Position numbers and translations under genes: made by a program. Below are positions 42,434 through 50,958 of a stretch of 64,000 nucleotides of DNA, piece by piece. Under the pieces are notes generated by a model. The model was not told the DNA's origin. It made no database searches and saw nothing but the letters and a program-made list of their open reading frames with translations. Where the stretch lies: assembly GCA_018671175.1 (NCBI GenBank), contig JABHIE010000003.1, positions 100,560-164,559 of the forward strand. The letters are read 5' to 3'. Position 1 is the stretch's first letter; each line of letters begins with the position of its first letter. This DNA is from Planctomycetota bacterium (lineage in GTDB: Bacteria > Planctomycetota > UBA1135).

Positions 42434-44269
42434 ATGTCTGCTGCCTTCCTCCTCCTTCTCGCGCTTCTTCCTGCTCAGCAAAGTGTGACACCCGATTCTT
42501 TGCTTACGGGCCTTCAATACCCTGAGCACCTGATGGTTGCCCCTGCCGGGTCGATTACTACAAGTTTTCTATCTGAAGATCAACCGAGCGTTACTCTGCA
42601 TGGCCCTGGCTTGCTGCAGCGTTTCGAAGCAACAACTGTAGGCACACTAAAGCTAGAGTTCGCAGGCCTTGACGCCATTGAGCTCGACTTGGCGTCGCTC
42701 GCCGATGGGCAGCAAACGGGCTTCCCCCTCCCTCTCGTCGCGCTCGAAGATGGCTGGGTTACTTGCTCTTTGCCATTGCCTTATTCGGATGAATTGATTC
42801 TGACTGTTTCAGGTGGCGCGCAAGTTTCCGTGCAGTCGTTGGCTTACCCAGCTGGCACGATTACACCAAACGGCTTGGGGCTTGATCAAGAAGCCGTTTC
42901 TACGACAGCGGCTGCGTTGGCCGTTGAGGTCGTCCCCGACTGGACTCGTATGGGGCTCTTTGTTGGCCCATGTTCAAAGAAATTCCCGTTCCGCTATCAA
43001 CTTAAGGCAGATGGCCTGATCCGCTGGATGGAATTTACATTTATTGCAGAGCCTGAGGGTGTGTCGCGAGAAGAGCTTTTGCGCAGTTTGCATTTTTCTC
43101 TGGCGCGCATGAATCCTGATGATTTGGCAGGCCCACCGCTGCCAGCCACTTTTGATGTGCCGCTAGGTGATCTCTTTGGGCATCCCGGCGAGTTTGGTCA
43201 AGGCGGCACCCGCGCTCAAGCGAGTGATGGCGGCGATACTTTTTGGTTGCGGTATCCAATGCCCATTCCTAAAGGCACTCGTATTTATATCTACAACGAA
43301 GCACCAGGCAAAGGGATGGTGCGTTTCAAAATGCGTGCGGCCGTCGAGCCTGGTTGCCCTGATATGCATCTTCATGCGCAATTCGTTCAAGGGCAGACTA
43401 CACCTGGCGAAACTCTTGAGTTGCTCAGTATCTCGGGCGATGGCATCCTCGCAGGCACGACTCTTGGGGTTCGCAATGAGTCGCGCACTCCGCATGGCTT
43501 GACGCCTGTTGTTCAGGCGGGCGATTCTGTATTGCGACCTGGCGCATGGTGGGGGCGCGGCGGTTCTGATTTGTATCAGACGCCTTTTTCTGCTCGTACC
43601 CGCCTCGACGGCCCGGGTGATTTCGGTTACTCGTCCTACTCTCGTCCACTCTGGGATGCACCCATTCCCTTTCAAGGTGGTTTGACGCTCAGCGCTGAAG
43701 CTGCACCAAATGCGGCACCCGTCGAAATCGGTGCAACGGTTTTCTGGTATGCGCCCTCTAAGTTTCCTTATGAGACAACTCATGTTGCGGTCGAAAAGCG
43801 TCAGTACCTAGGTTTTGAATCAACGGGTGATTTCCAAGTCATGAGTCATGCTCACGAAGGCGAAAAAATGACCATGATGCAGGCCTCTGGTGGCCGCGTG
43901 GTGACGACTGAGTTGCAGGGTGCGCTGCGCTCCAAAGCCAGTCGCGGCGAAGTAGCTATGTGGTCGGGCGCCCGCGAAGCTCAGCAAGCGATTTGGTCTT
44001 TCGGTATAGAGCGTTCTGGTTTTTACAATCTTGATTTAAACTTGGTCGCTGGCCCTAATGCGGCTGTGATTCAAGCCTATCTTGATGGCCGTCGACTTGG
44101 CAAAGCCATTGACTTGCGACAAGATTCTGTTGCCATGCGCAAAGTTTCATTCGGCGAGCGCGAGCTCGCTGCAAGAGAGCATCGTTTGACTTTGCGCATC
44201 GTTTCAAACGCTCCAGAAGCGGGTGCTGAAATTGGCCTTGATTGCCTCCAAACAATATTGGCTGAGTAA
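42434..44269 (+). CDS. Secreted DUF2961-like protein
   Basis: 611 aa from ATG 42434, with a signal peptide SAAFLLLLALLPAQ. The central part (~260-500) resembles DUF2961: a jelly-roll half with GGDTFWLRYPMPIPKGTRIYIYNEAPG, a second half with GATVFWYAPSKFPYE and paired Gly-rich turns (RPGAWWGRGGSDLY). Some DUF2961 proteins are now described as glycan-active hydrolases or transferases, so carbohydrate processing is possible. The C-terminal ~140 residues look like a CBM-type beta-sandwich (QQAIWSFGIERSGFYNLDL). Homology here rests on pattern recall and is moderate. It overlaps the M32 gene by one base (TAATG). Confidence 0.5.
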   Translation: MSAAFLLLLALLPAQQSVTPDSLLTGLQYPEHLMVAPAGSITTSFLSEDQPSVTLHGPGLLQRFEATTVGTLKLEFAGLDAIELDLASLADGQQTGFPLPLVALEDGWVTCSLPLPYSDELILTVSGGAQVSVQSLAYPAGTITPNGLGLDQEAVSTTAAALAVEVVPDWTRMGLFVGPCSKKFPFRYQLKADGLIRWMEFTFIAEPEGVSREELLRSLHFSLARMNPDDLAGPPLPATFDVPLGDLFGHPGEFGQGGTRAQASDGGDTFWLRYPMPIPKGTRIYIYNEAPGKGMVRFKMRAAVEPGCPDMHLHAQFVQGQTTPGETLELLSISGDGILAGTTLGVRNESRTPHGLTPVVQAGDSVLRPGAWWGRGGSDLYQTPFSARTRLDGPGDFGYSSYSRPLWDAPIPFQGGLTLSAEAAPNAAPVEIGATVFWYAPSKFPYETTHVAVEKRQYLGFESTGDFQVMSHAHEGEKMTMMQASGGRVVTTELQGALRSKASRGEVAMWSGAREAQQAIWSFGIERSGFYNLDLNLVAGPNAAVIQAYLDGRRLGKAIDLRQDSVAMRKVSFGERELAAREHRLTLRIVSNAPEAGAEIGLDCLQTILAE

Positions 44270-45768
44270 TGTTGCCTTTGCTCAACCTATGGGCCGAGAT
44301 TAAAGATCTCGCCGCTGCTTCTGCGTTGCTTGAGTGGGATCAAGAAACATATATGCCAAAGGGCGGGCAAACTGGGCGCGGGAAAGTACTCGCGACTTTG
44401 GCCGGTTTTCAGCATGACAAGTTGTCCTCAACCGCTTTACGCGATGCGCTCGATACGGCTGATGATTCACTCCTTGATTGCGCCGAAGCTCATGAAGCGG
44501 AAGTCCTCCGTGCGCAGATTCGTGAAGCCCGAAAAGAAATAGACCGTGCCATCAAGGTCCCAAAAGAGTTAACGGTCGCTTTGGCCGAGGCGCAAAGCCG
44601 TGGCCTGGCGGCTTGGCAAAAAGCGCGCGCAGAGTCTGATTTTTCTCTTTTTGAAACAGATCTCGCCGAATTGGTGCGATTGAATCAAGAAAAAGCTGCT
44701 GCTTTAAATCCGGGCGGCCGTCCTTATGACGCTCTCCTCGATTTGTATGAAGCCGGCTCGACGGAAGCCACTTTACGGCCTTTGTTCGATGAGTTGCGCG
44801 GGGTGCTTGCGCCAATGATTCGGGCTGTTAAAGAAAGCGGCCATGTGATTGATGAGTCACCAGCTATTGGCGATTTCCCAGAAAAGGCGCAGAGAGCTTT
44901 TGGGCTTGAAGTCGCCCAAAAGATGGGTTTCGACTTCGATTCTGGCCGTTTAGACTTGACGACCCATCCGTTCTGTACCAGCTTTAACCATAAAGATGTG
45001 CGCATCACTTGGCGTTATATGCAAGATGATTTCCGCTCCGCGCTTTATGGCATCATGCACGAAGCTGGTCATGGTCTTTATGAGCAGGGGCTGCCTTCTC
45101 GTTTTGAGCGCACTCCTCTTGGTGAGGCCGTGGGGCTTGGCATGCATGAGTCCCAGTCAAGGCTCTGGGAAAATCTCGTCGGCCGCAGTCGAGCCTTTTG
45201 GGAATGGTGCTTACCAGTATTCAAAAAGCACTTTCCCGATAAGGCGCATATCACGCTCGACCAGTTGTACCCCACTTTGCACACTTGCAAGCCGAGTTTG
45301 ATTCGAGTCGAGGCTGACGAGGCTACTTACAATTTACATGTCGCGGCTCGTTTTGAAATCGAGCGCCGCTTGTTCGCAGGCGAAATCGAGGTGCGAGATT
45401 TGCCCGCCGTCTGGGATGACACATACGAGCAGTTACTCGGCGTCAAGGCCAACTCTGTTTCAGATGGCGTATTGCAAGACATCCATTGGGCGATGGGTGC
45501 GTTTGGATATTTTCCAACTTACACGCAAGGCAATTTGATTAGCTCACAATTGTGGGAAGCCATGCAAAATGATATTGGCGACCTTGATTCACTCATGCGC
45601 GTGGGTGATTTAGCTCCGATGCGCGGCTGGCTTGGCGAAAAAATCCATTCCCAGGGCAAGTTGTATTCTGGGTCTGAGTTGGTTGAGCGCGCAACCGGCA
45701 AGGCGTTAACAGCCGAGCCATTTATTGATTCAATCACATCGGTTACGGCTGGTATTTACGGGCTTTAG
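44269..45768 (+). CDS. Carboxypeptidase M32 (Taq carboxypeptidase family)
   Basis: 499 aa, the usual M32 length, with the expected N-terminus LWAEIKDLAAASALLEWDQETYMP. Zinc site HEAGH at 264-268 (GIMHEAGHGLYEQGLP) with the downstream Glu in GLGMHESQSRLWEN. Substrate residues in DVRITWRY and THPFCTSF fit the family. Cytoplasmic removal of C-terminal residues from peptides. The start overlaps the previous stop by one base. Its 3' end overlaps the convergent hydrolase gene by 39 bases. Confidence 0.95.
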   Translation: MLPLLNLWAEIKDLAAASALLEWDQETYMPKGGQTGRGKVLATLAGFQHDKLSSTALRDALDTADDSLLDCAEAHEAEVLRAQIREARKEIDRAIKVPKELTVALAEAQSRGLAAWQKARAESDFSLFETDLAELVRLNQEKAAALNPGGRPYDALLDLYEAGSTEATLRPLFDELRGVLAPMIRAVKESGHVIDESPAIGDFPEKAQRAFGLEVAQKMGFDFDSGRLDLTTHPFCTSFNHKDVRITWRYMQDDFRSALYGIMHEAGHGLYEQGLPSRFERTPLGEAVGLGMHESQSRLWENLVGRSRAFWEWCLPVFKKHFPDKAHITLDQLYPTLHTCKPSLIRVEADEATYNLHVAARFEIERRLFAGEIEVRDLPAVWDDTYEQLLGVKANSVSDGVLQDIHWAMGAFGYFPTYTQGNLISSQLWEAMQNDIGDLDSLMRVGDLAPMRGWLGEKIHSQGKLYSGSELVERATGKALTAEPFIDSITSVTAGIYGL

Positions 45769-46671
45769 TGCTTGCCACAGCACTTTAGCAACGGCATCAG
45801 GCCGATCGACATGGACATGGTGGCTTGTGTCCTTTAGCCAAGTGCTTTCGCCATCACGAAGAGTCTGTAATCGCGTTTGCATCGGGCTATTGTGCTGCGC
45901 AAAAAAACCAAATTCAGGTATCAATACATGCACTTTTGCCGTGACTCGTTTGCACAATTCCAGCCAATGAGATTCTGGAAAACTTAAGGGGTTGGGGCCG
46001 CGCAACTCGCGGTCAAATTGAAACTCAAACCCTGGGCTACCTTGCACTGGCACGAGCGAGGCCGCCAAAAAGCGGTCGATTCCGATAGTGGTCATTTGAG
46101 GGTTATTCTCTTGCACATGCCTAGCCGCATCTTCTTTGCTCGCGTAAATGCGAAAGGCTTTTTTGGGCTTCCGCACAGAATCAAGCACTTCAGCCCAGCG
46201 ATCAATATTATCGACGGCATCTTTTGCAAAGCCTCCGAGGTTGTCGAGGATGATGAGGTGGTCAAGCATCTCTGGCGCTAAACCGGCATAAAGCAAAGCG
46301 ATGCTGGCGCCCATGGAATGTGCAACCAAAGTGCGCGGTGGGGGCGTATTGTTTGCGAGTGCTTCGGCGTGCAATTCGTCCATCAGGCGAGTCAGGTCTT
46401 TGAGATGATCATATTGGTGGTAGCTCGCGCCGCCAATCGCTCGACCACTTTCGCCATGCCCGCGCCAGTCAAGCGCCAAGGGGCGGCAAAAATCGCGCAC
46501 GCCATTGGCCACAGCCGCCCAACTGCGCCCCGCGTCAAGGAAGCCATGCACGAATACAACGGGTGGCGCGTCGTCGAGAGTCGCCCCCCAATCCCACAGG
46601 CGCAGTGGCAACGCACTTTTGCAGAAAGTAAGTGGAATTGGAGGATGGCTTGGTGGAGGCGTCGAAGTCAT
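45730..46671 (-). CDS. Alpha/beta hydrolase
   Basis: 313 aa. Oxyanion-hole segment VVFVHGFLDAGRSW, nucleophile elbow LVAHSMGAS (Ser in A-H-S-M-G), acid likely in the ~250 region and the catalytic His in DTSHHVHVDRP. The fold resembles the haloalkane dehalogenase/epoxide hydrolase/MhpC group; substrate cannot be told. No signal peptide, so cytoplasmic. TAGAAT lies 18 bases before the ATG. The 39-base convergent overlap with the M32 gene is the longest in the window. Confidence 0.85.
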   Translation of the reverse strand: MTSTPPPSHPPIPLTFCKSALPLRLWDWGATLDDAPPVVFVHGFLDAGRSWAAVANGVRDFCRPLALDWRGHGESGRAIGGASYHQYDHLKDLTRLMDELHAEALANNTPPPRTLVAHSMGASIALLYAGLAPEMLDHLIILDNLGGFAKDAVDNIDRWAEVLDSVRKPKKAFRIYASKEDAARHVQENNPQMTTIGIDRFLAASLVPVQGSPGFEFQFDRELRGPNPLSFPESHWLELCKRVTAKVHVLIPEFGFFAQHNSPMQTRLQTLRDGESTWLKDTSHHVHVDRPDAVAKVLWQALKPVNTSRNRCD

Positions 46672-46709
46672 GGCAGAGTCACGGCAAGAATTCTAGCCGC
46701 GTGTGTCGC

Positions 46710-46715
46710 TAAACT
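46710..46715 (+). promoter_or_regulatory. -10-like TAAACT before ATG 46721
   Basis: TAAACT, AGGGC, ATG. The same TAxxCTAGGGC(A)-ATG arrangement is seen before 7909 (-) and 58317 (-). Confidence 0.45.
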
Positions 46716-46720
46716 AGGGC

Positions 46721-47707
46721 ATGGATAGCTCCTTGCCCACCTCAACTCCCGAAGCTTTGCCAAAAGGCACGCTTGCCAAACGCACCTTGCTCTGGGGCCT
46801 TGCCGTCATCATCATGATCTCGGCTGTGATTTATCAAAAAACAACGGGCCCAACTTACCCGCGCAAGGGCTCATTTGAGGTCTCGGGCGAGGTTCACAAA
46901 TACCGCCTCATTCGATCTCAATGGACGCACTCCAAAGATTTTGATTTTGACGCAGAGGTGGCGCTGCCCGCCGTTGAGGGCGTAAGTGGTACTTTGTTCT
47001 GGCGCCGCTACAAGGCGGGCGATGATTTCGCATCCATCCCTATGGCGGTGCGCCTTGAGCAGGGCGGCGATAAAAATGTACTCGCTGCCGATTTGCCCAA
47101 GCAGACTTTTGCAGCGGCCAAATATGAGTATTACATTGAGTTGCAAACGCCGCAAGGTTTGGTCCGCGTCCCTGAAATCGATGTCGCCGCCGCGGTTGAT
47201 ACCGATGGGCCGCCTGCTGACAATGTCGTGATTCGTTTCAAAGATTGGGTCCCTGGTTACATTTTGTGGCCACACATCGTGCTGATGTTCTTCTCCGTTC
47301 TATGGGGTATGCGCACTGCTCTTGCTGCTCTCGCGGGTCACTCTAATTTCCGCCGCTACGCCTGGGTGACTTTCACGGGCATGACTTTTGGCGGAATGGT
47401 TCTCGGCCCGATTGTGCAAAAATATGCTTTCGGCGAGTTCTGGACGGGTTGGCCTAATGGTTATGACCTGACCGACAATAAGATGCTCATCATGTGGGTG
47501 TCTTGGATTGTGGCAACTTCCACAATCGGCCTTAAGCCGCGCCCGAAAGAGAGCGTAGGGCGTGGTGTCGTTGTTCTTGCTGCCTTGGCGATGACTGCCG
47601 TTTATCTGATTCCGCACTCTTTGAGCGGTTCTGAGCTCGATTACAGCAAAATCGAAGACGGCATGACCGCCGAAGAAGCTGTCAAGGCAATTGGTACGGG
47701 CGACTAG
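46721..47707 (+). CDS. Membrane protein of unknown function (328 aa)
   Basis: Not recognised. One N-terminal membrane span (~23-40), a periplasmic beta-rich domain (~45-175: EVHKYRLIRSQWTHSKDFDFDAEVALP, GTLFWRRYKAGDDFASIPM), then four more spans (~187-205, 215-240, 255-275 and 285-305), and a short cytoplasmic C-terminus with a helix (MTAEEAVKAIGTGD). The periplasmic part looks like an Ig-like or cohesin fold. It is followed nine bases later by a small membrane protein, so the two are probably a complex. Confidence 0.5.
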   Translation: MDSSLPTSTPEALPKGTLAKRTLLWGLAVIIMISAVIYQKTTGPTYPRKGSFEVSGEVHKYRLIRSQWTHSKDFDFDAEVALPAVEGVSGTLFWRRYKAGDDFASIPMAVRLEQGGDKNVLAADLPKQTFAAAKYEYYIELQTPQGLVRVPEIDVAAAVDTDGPPADNVVIRFKDWVPGYILWPHIVLMFFSVLWGMRTALAALAGHSNFRRYAWVTFTGMTFGGMVLGPIVQKYAFGEFWTGWPNGYDLTDNKMLIMWVSWIVATSTIGLKPRPKESVGRGVVVLAALAMTAVYLIPHSLSGSELDYSKIEDGMTAEEAVKAIGTGD

Positions 47708-47716
47708 AGTTTTTCA

Positions 47717-48172
47717 TTGTTCGAAACGGCTCAAGCACACCTTTTGCTCGTCCACCTTCCGGTGGTCGGCGGCTTCTTTGCACTGCTCACTCTCGCGGTC
47801 GCGCAATGGCGCAAAGACGAAACCATCTGGAAGCTCGGTATTTTCTTCCTCTTGCTTTGCATGTTGGGCTCGGTCGGCGCTTACTACACCGGCCCGACTG
47901 CGGTCGATGCCCTGCGCCACGCGATCGGAAGCCAGGCCGATGCCATGCAAGACGCAATTGAGCTACACGCCGTTTGGGGCCGTGGCATTTTCGTCGGATT
48001 TATTCTCGTGTGCGTCTTAGGCATCCAGACTTGGCTGCAATCGGCGCAGGGCTTGAATCCTTCGGTTGTATTAAAGGCTGCGGTCATACTTGGCCTTTGC
48101 ATTGCACTTGCCGCAAGTGGCTGGGCCGCTCATCTTGGCGGGCTGATTCGGCATGCCGCCGAGTTGGGCTAA
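47717..48172 (+). CDS. Small membrane protein, DUF2231-like
   Basis: 151 aa starting at TTG 47717. Four membrane spans. HLLLVHLPVVGGFFAL near the N-terminus and AAHLGGLIRHAAELG at the end contain paired His residues on opposite ends of the bundle, as in DUF2231-type haem- or metal-binding membrane proteins. Similarity is by pattern only. Four-base stop overlap (CTAA) with the ZnuA-like gene. Confidence 0.5.
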   Translation: MFETAQAHLLLVHLPVVGGFFALLTLAVAQWRKDETIWKLGIFFLLLCMLGSVGAYYTGPTAVDALRHAIGSQADAMQDAIELHAVWGRGIFVGFILVCVLGIQTWLQSAQGLNPSVVLKAAVILGLCIALAASGWAAHLGGLIRHAAELG

Positions 48173-49116
48173 TGGTCGAGCGCGGCCTCTAAGCGAGCAA
48201 GATTCGCTCGCATAAGCTCGAAATAATCTCGTTGCTTTGTGATGTCATCTTGGCTGCGCATTTCGACCGGAGAAAACCAAACACTCGGAATACCAGAGCG
48301 CGTTAATTCTTTTTGTGTCGCCAAGAGCGGTTGACTTTCCCAAAGGATAAGACACTTGCCATTAGGCGTGCTCGTCGTGGGTGCTGCTGCACTTTTCAAC
48401 TCATTAAGTGTTTCAACACTCAACGGGGTATCAGGGTCGAGATCGAAATTAGTGATACGCCAGCCGTATCGTTTTGCAAGGTATTGATACGCAGGGTGAG
48501 AGCAGAGTATCTGCATCGAATCCATTCTCGGGGCTAGCGCTGCGAATGCGCGGTCTAATTGTTCAAATTGATTTTCGAGAACCTCGTGACGCGTTTGGAA
48601 GATCTCAGTTTGTTCCGGCCAACGCACCACAAAGGCCTCTAGGATGGCGCGCGCTTGCACACCTGCCAAAACAGGGTCAAGCCAAGTGTGGCCATCTAAC
48701 CCTTCATGTGAATGCTCTCCCTGCCCGCCGTGGCTATGGCTGCGCAAACCTTCGATATGCAAAAAGGCCTTTTCGAAACCTGCAGCGGTGTCAATCAGGC
48801 GGCTTGGAGGTAGCGAGGCCGTGCTAAGCCAGCGTTCGAAACCCGCGCCGTTGGTGATGATAAGCGCGGCGTTTTGATAATCCAGAATGTCTTTAGCGCT
48901 TGGCTGCCAGAAAATCGGGTCGGCGTCATGTGGAAGCGGGCAGACGATTTCGAGCAAGTCTCCGGCGATGGCTTCTGCAAATGCAGTCGTTGGGTAGAAA
49001 GTTGTGTAGACCGTTTTTGAATCAACATTTGCGGGAAGCATTTGCGGAGACAATTCGGATCGAGAACAACCCAAAGCGATCATCAAAAAACAAAAAATGA
49101 AAGGGAATGTTTTCAT
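48169..49116 (-). CDS. ZnuA/TroA-type metal-binding lipoprotein
   Basis: 315 aa. Lipobox IALGC anchors it. Cluster A-I substrate-binding protein: ligand motifs LPHDADPIFWQPSAKDI, the His in GHTWLDP (~147), SHPAYQYLAKRYG (~208) and the C-terminal ESQPLLATQKEL. A His-rich loop (RSHSHGGQGEHSHEG) before the second ligand is typical for zinc capture. Last gene of a four-gene minus-strand operon; its ATG overlaps the permease stop by four bases. The usual partners ZnuB and ZnuC are absent, replaced by an FtsX/LolD-type pair. Confidence 0.82.
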   Translation of the reverse strand: MKTFPFIFCFLMIALGCSRSELSPQMLPANVDSKTVYTTFYPTTAFAEAIAGDLLEIVCPLPHDADPIFWQPSAKDILDYQNAALIITNGAGFERWLSTASLPPSRLIDTAAGFEKAFLHIEGLRSHSHGGQGEHSHEGLDGHTWLDPVLAGVQARAILEAFVVRWPEQTEIFQTRHEVLENQFEQLDRAFAALAPRMDSMQILCSHPAYQYLAKRYGWRITNFDLDPDTPLSVETLNELKSAAAPTTSTPNGKCLILWESQPLLATQKELTRSGIPSVWFSPVEMRSQDDITKQRDYFELMRANLARLEAALDH

Positions 49117-50300
49117 AAGGTCTGCACCAAATCTGGAAGAAGTTGAATCGCAATTTGCACGCCCAAGAATGCCAAGCCGGCCGATGCTAGAGCGACAAAA
49201 GTTAGTTCGTAGAGATGCAGCTTAATCGTCGCACTGCGACTGCAGCCAATGCGATGCAAAGTAGCCATTTCGCGGCTACGAAGTTTTGCACTCAAGGTAA
49301 GAACTAGCGCGGTCAGCAACCCAGTAATCAGGAAGAGCACTCCAGAAAAAGCGTCGAAAAAAGTTTTTAAGCGAAAAACAAAACTCATCAAATCACTCAA
49401 GACTGTATGAGGAGAAACGAATTGCAACACGCGGGATTGCTCAAAACGCGTTTTCGCCAGAGTGGTTGCTTTCGCCCATTCGGCCGCGTCAACACCCTTT
49501 GCGGGCGAAATGATTGCACCATGCAGAGGGCGTGCGTCTGGGTCTAGATGGCTATGGAAGGAGGCCAGATTTTCGGAAGTGACTTCGCGGTATTCAAGTA
49601 GTGCTTGGCTAACAACAACCTGATTATCGGTTTTGCCAAGAACGAGTTTTGGTTTAATCGTCTCGGTGTCATCGTGCCCATGTGCAAGCCCATCAAGGAC
49701 CCAAGCCGTGTTGATGCTAACGAAAACGGCATCGTCGTCTGGCGTGTTGGTCGCGGGCAATAAACCGCAAACACGCATTTTAAGTGCGGGCGGTTTGGAG
49801 ATATCGTAGAGCTCGCTAGGGTCGCTAAAAAGTGCGTCTCCAACTTTCAAATCTAAGGCAGCGGCAACCTTGGCGCCGAGTAAAACATCACCGAGTATGA
49901 GTGGTGGAGTGCCCTGTTGTGGTGCAAGGTTATGCAGCTCAAAATACTCAGGAGTCGTCCCGCAAATGGCATAACCCCTTGCAGTGTGTGCTAAATGCAA
50001 CGGGATGACAACGAAGTCATTATCGTTTCTCAAAGCCGAAAGCTCACCCCAGGAAAGGGTTTCAAGCTCGGCGCGGCGGAAGTAAAGAGCATTGAGTGTA
50101 AGGTCAAACCGCGAGCCTTGCGCGCCAACCAAGAAGGGTGTGCTTTCTCCGCGGGCGGCTAAATTGACTTGATAAGCCGAGGTCAAAGCGGTCGTGGCGC
50201 TTGGCAAGAATCCAGTTAGGGCAAGACATCCAATCAAAAGCAGCGTGCGTGCTTTGTGATAACTCAAATGCCGCCAAGCCAACAATTTGAGGCCCTTCAT
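49113..50300 (-). CDS. ABC transporter permease, FtsX/MacB/LolC type
   Basis: 395 aa: an N-terminal membrane span (ARTLLLIGCLALTGFLPSA), a ~220-residue periplasmic domain, then three C-terminal spans with LTALVLTLSAKLRSREMATLHRIGCSRSATIKLHLYEL, the FtsX-like core where the mechanotransmission helix begins. Such permeases do not form a channel for small ions in known members; they extrude or shuttle lipoproteins, peptides or signals, so the pairing with a metal-binding lipoprotein is unusual. Four-base overlaps with both neighbours. Confidence 0.82.
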   Translation of the reverse strand: MKGLKLLAWRHLSYHKARTLLLIGCLALTGFLPSATTALTSAYQVNLAARGESTPFLVGAQGSRFDLTLNALYFRRAELETLSWGELSALRNDNDFVVIPLHLAHTARGYAICGTTPEYFELHNLAPQQGTPPLILGDVLLGAKVAAALDLKVGDALFSDPSELYDISKPPALKMRVCGLLPATNTPDDDAVFVSINTAWVLDGLAHGHDDTETIKPKLVLGKTDNQVVVSQALLEYREVTSENLASFHSHLDPDARPLHGAIISPAKGVDAAEWAKATTLAKTRFEQSRVLQFVSPHTVLSDLMSFVFRLKTFFDAFSGVLFLITGLLTALVLTLSAKLRSREMATLHRIGCSRSATIKLHLYELTFVALASAGLAFLGVQIAIQLLPDLVQTL

Positions 50301-50956
50301 CGCGAAGACCCCATATCAATTACCTGTGCAAAACGCTCAAGCAAGCCGTGGTCATGCGTAACCATGAGCAATGTCGCACCATCTTTTGCGACTTGCTCAA
50401 ATAGCAAATCCATGGCCGCCAATTTTGCCGAGGGGTCAAGATTGCCCGTCGGCTCATCACAAATAACCAATTGCGGTTTGGCAATTAGCGCTCGACAAAT
50501 AGCCACGCGTTGCCGCTCGCCTTGAGACAACTTTTCAGGACGCCGTTGCAGCGTATGTGCGACACCCATCCGCTCAGCCAAATTCTGTGCACGCCCAAAA
50601 TCACTAGCCGCTGGCGATTGCTCCGCCAAATGAAAGGGCAGCAAAATGTTTTCAAGCGCAGTTAAGTAACCGAGCAGCTCAAATTGCTGGAAGACCATCC
50701 CGATTTTGTCGAGCCGGAATGCCCGTCGCGCCGAGTCGCTGAGAGTGCTGATGCCGACACCGCAGACTTCGGTCTGACCACTGCTTGGTGTCAAAATCCC
50801 GGCGATTAAATGAGCAAGTGTCGTCTTGCCGCACCCGCTCGGCCCAATGACAACGGTGTGCTGACCCAACTCAATGTGTAGAGATGCAACGAACAACTCA
50901 AACTCACCCTCGCCATAAGCGAATCGCAAGTCGGCCGCGCGGACTAAAGTCGTCAT
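50297..50956 (-). CDS. ABC transporter ATPase, LolD/MacB type
   Basis: 219 aa. Walker A GPSGCGKTT (38-46), Q-loop FQQFELLGYLTALENILLPF, signature LSQGERQRVAI (~143), Walker B LVICDEPTGNLDP and the H-loop VTHDHGL. FELLGYLTALENILLP and DEPTGNLD are typical of the LolD/FtsE/MacB group. It drives the FtsX-type permease encoded next (four-base overlap). Two bases separate it from the upstream membrane protein gene. Confidence 0.9.
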   Translation of the reverse strand: MTTLVRAADLRFAYGEGEFELFVASLHIELGQHTVVIGPSGCGKTTLAHLIAGILTPSSGQTEVCGVGISTLSDSARRAFRLDKIGMVFQQFELLGYLTALENILLPFHLAEQSPAASDFGRAQNLAERMGVAHTLQRRPEKLSQGERQRVAICRALIAKPQLVICDEPTGNLDPSAKLAAMDLLFEQVAKDGATLLMVTHDHGLLERFAQVIDMGSSR

Positions 50957-50958
50957 GT

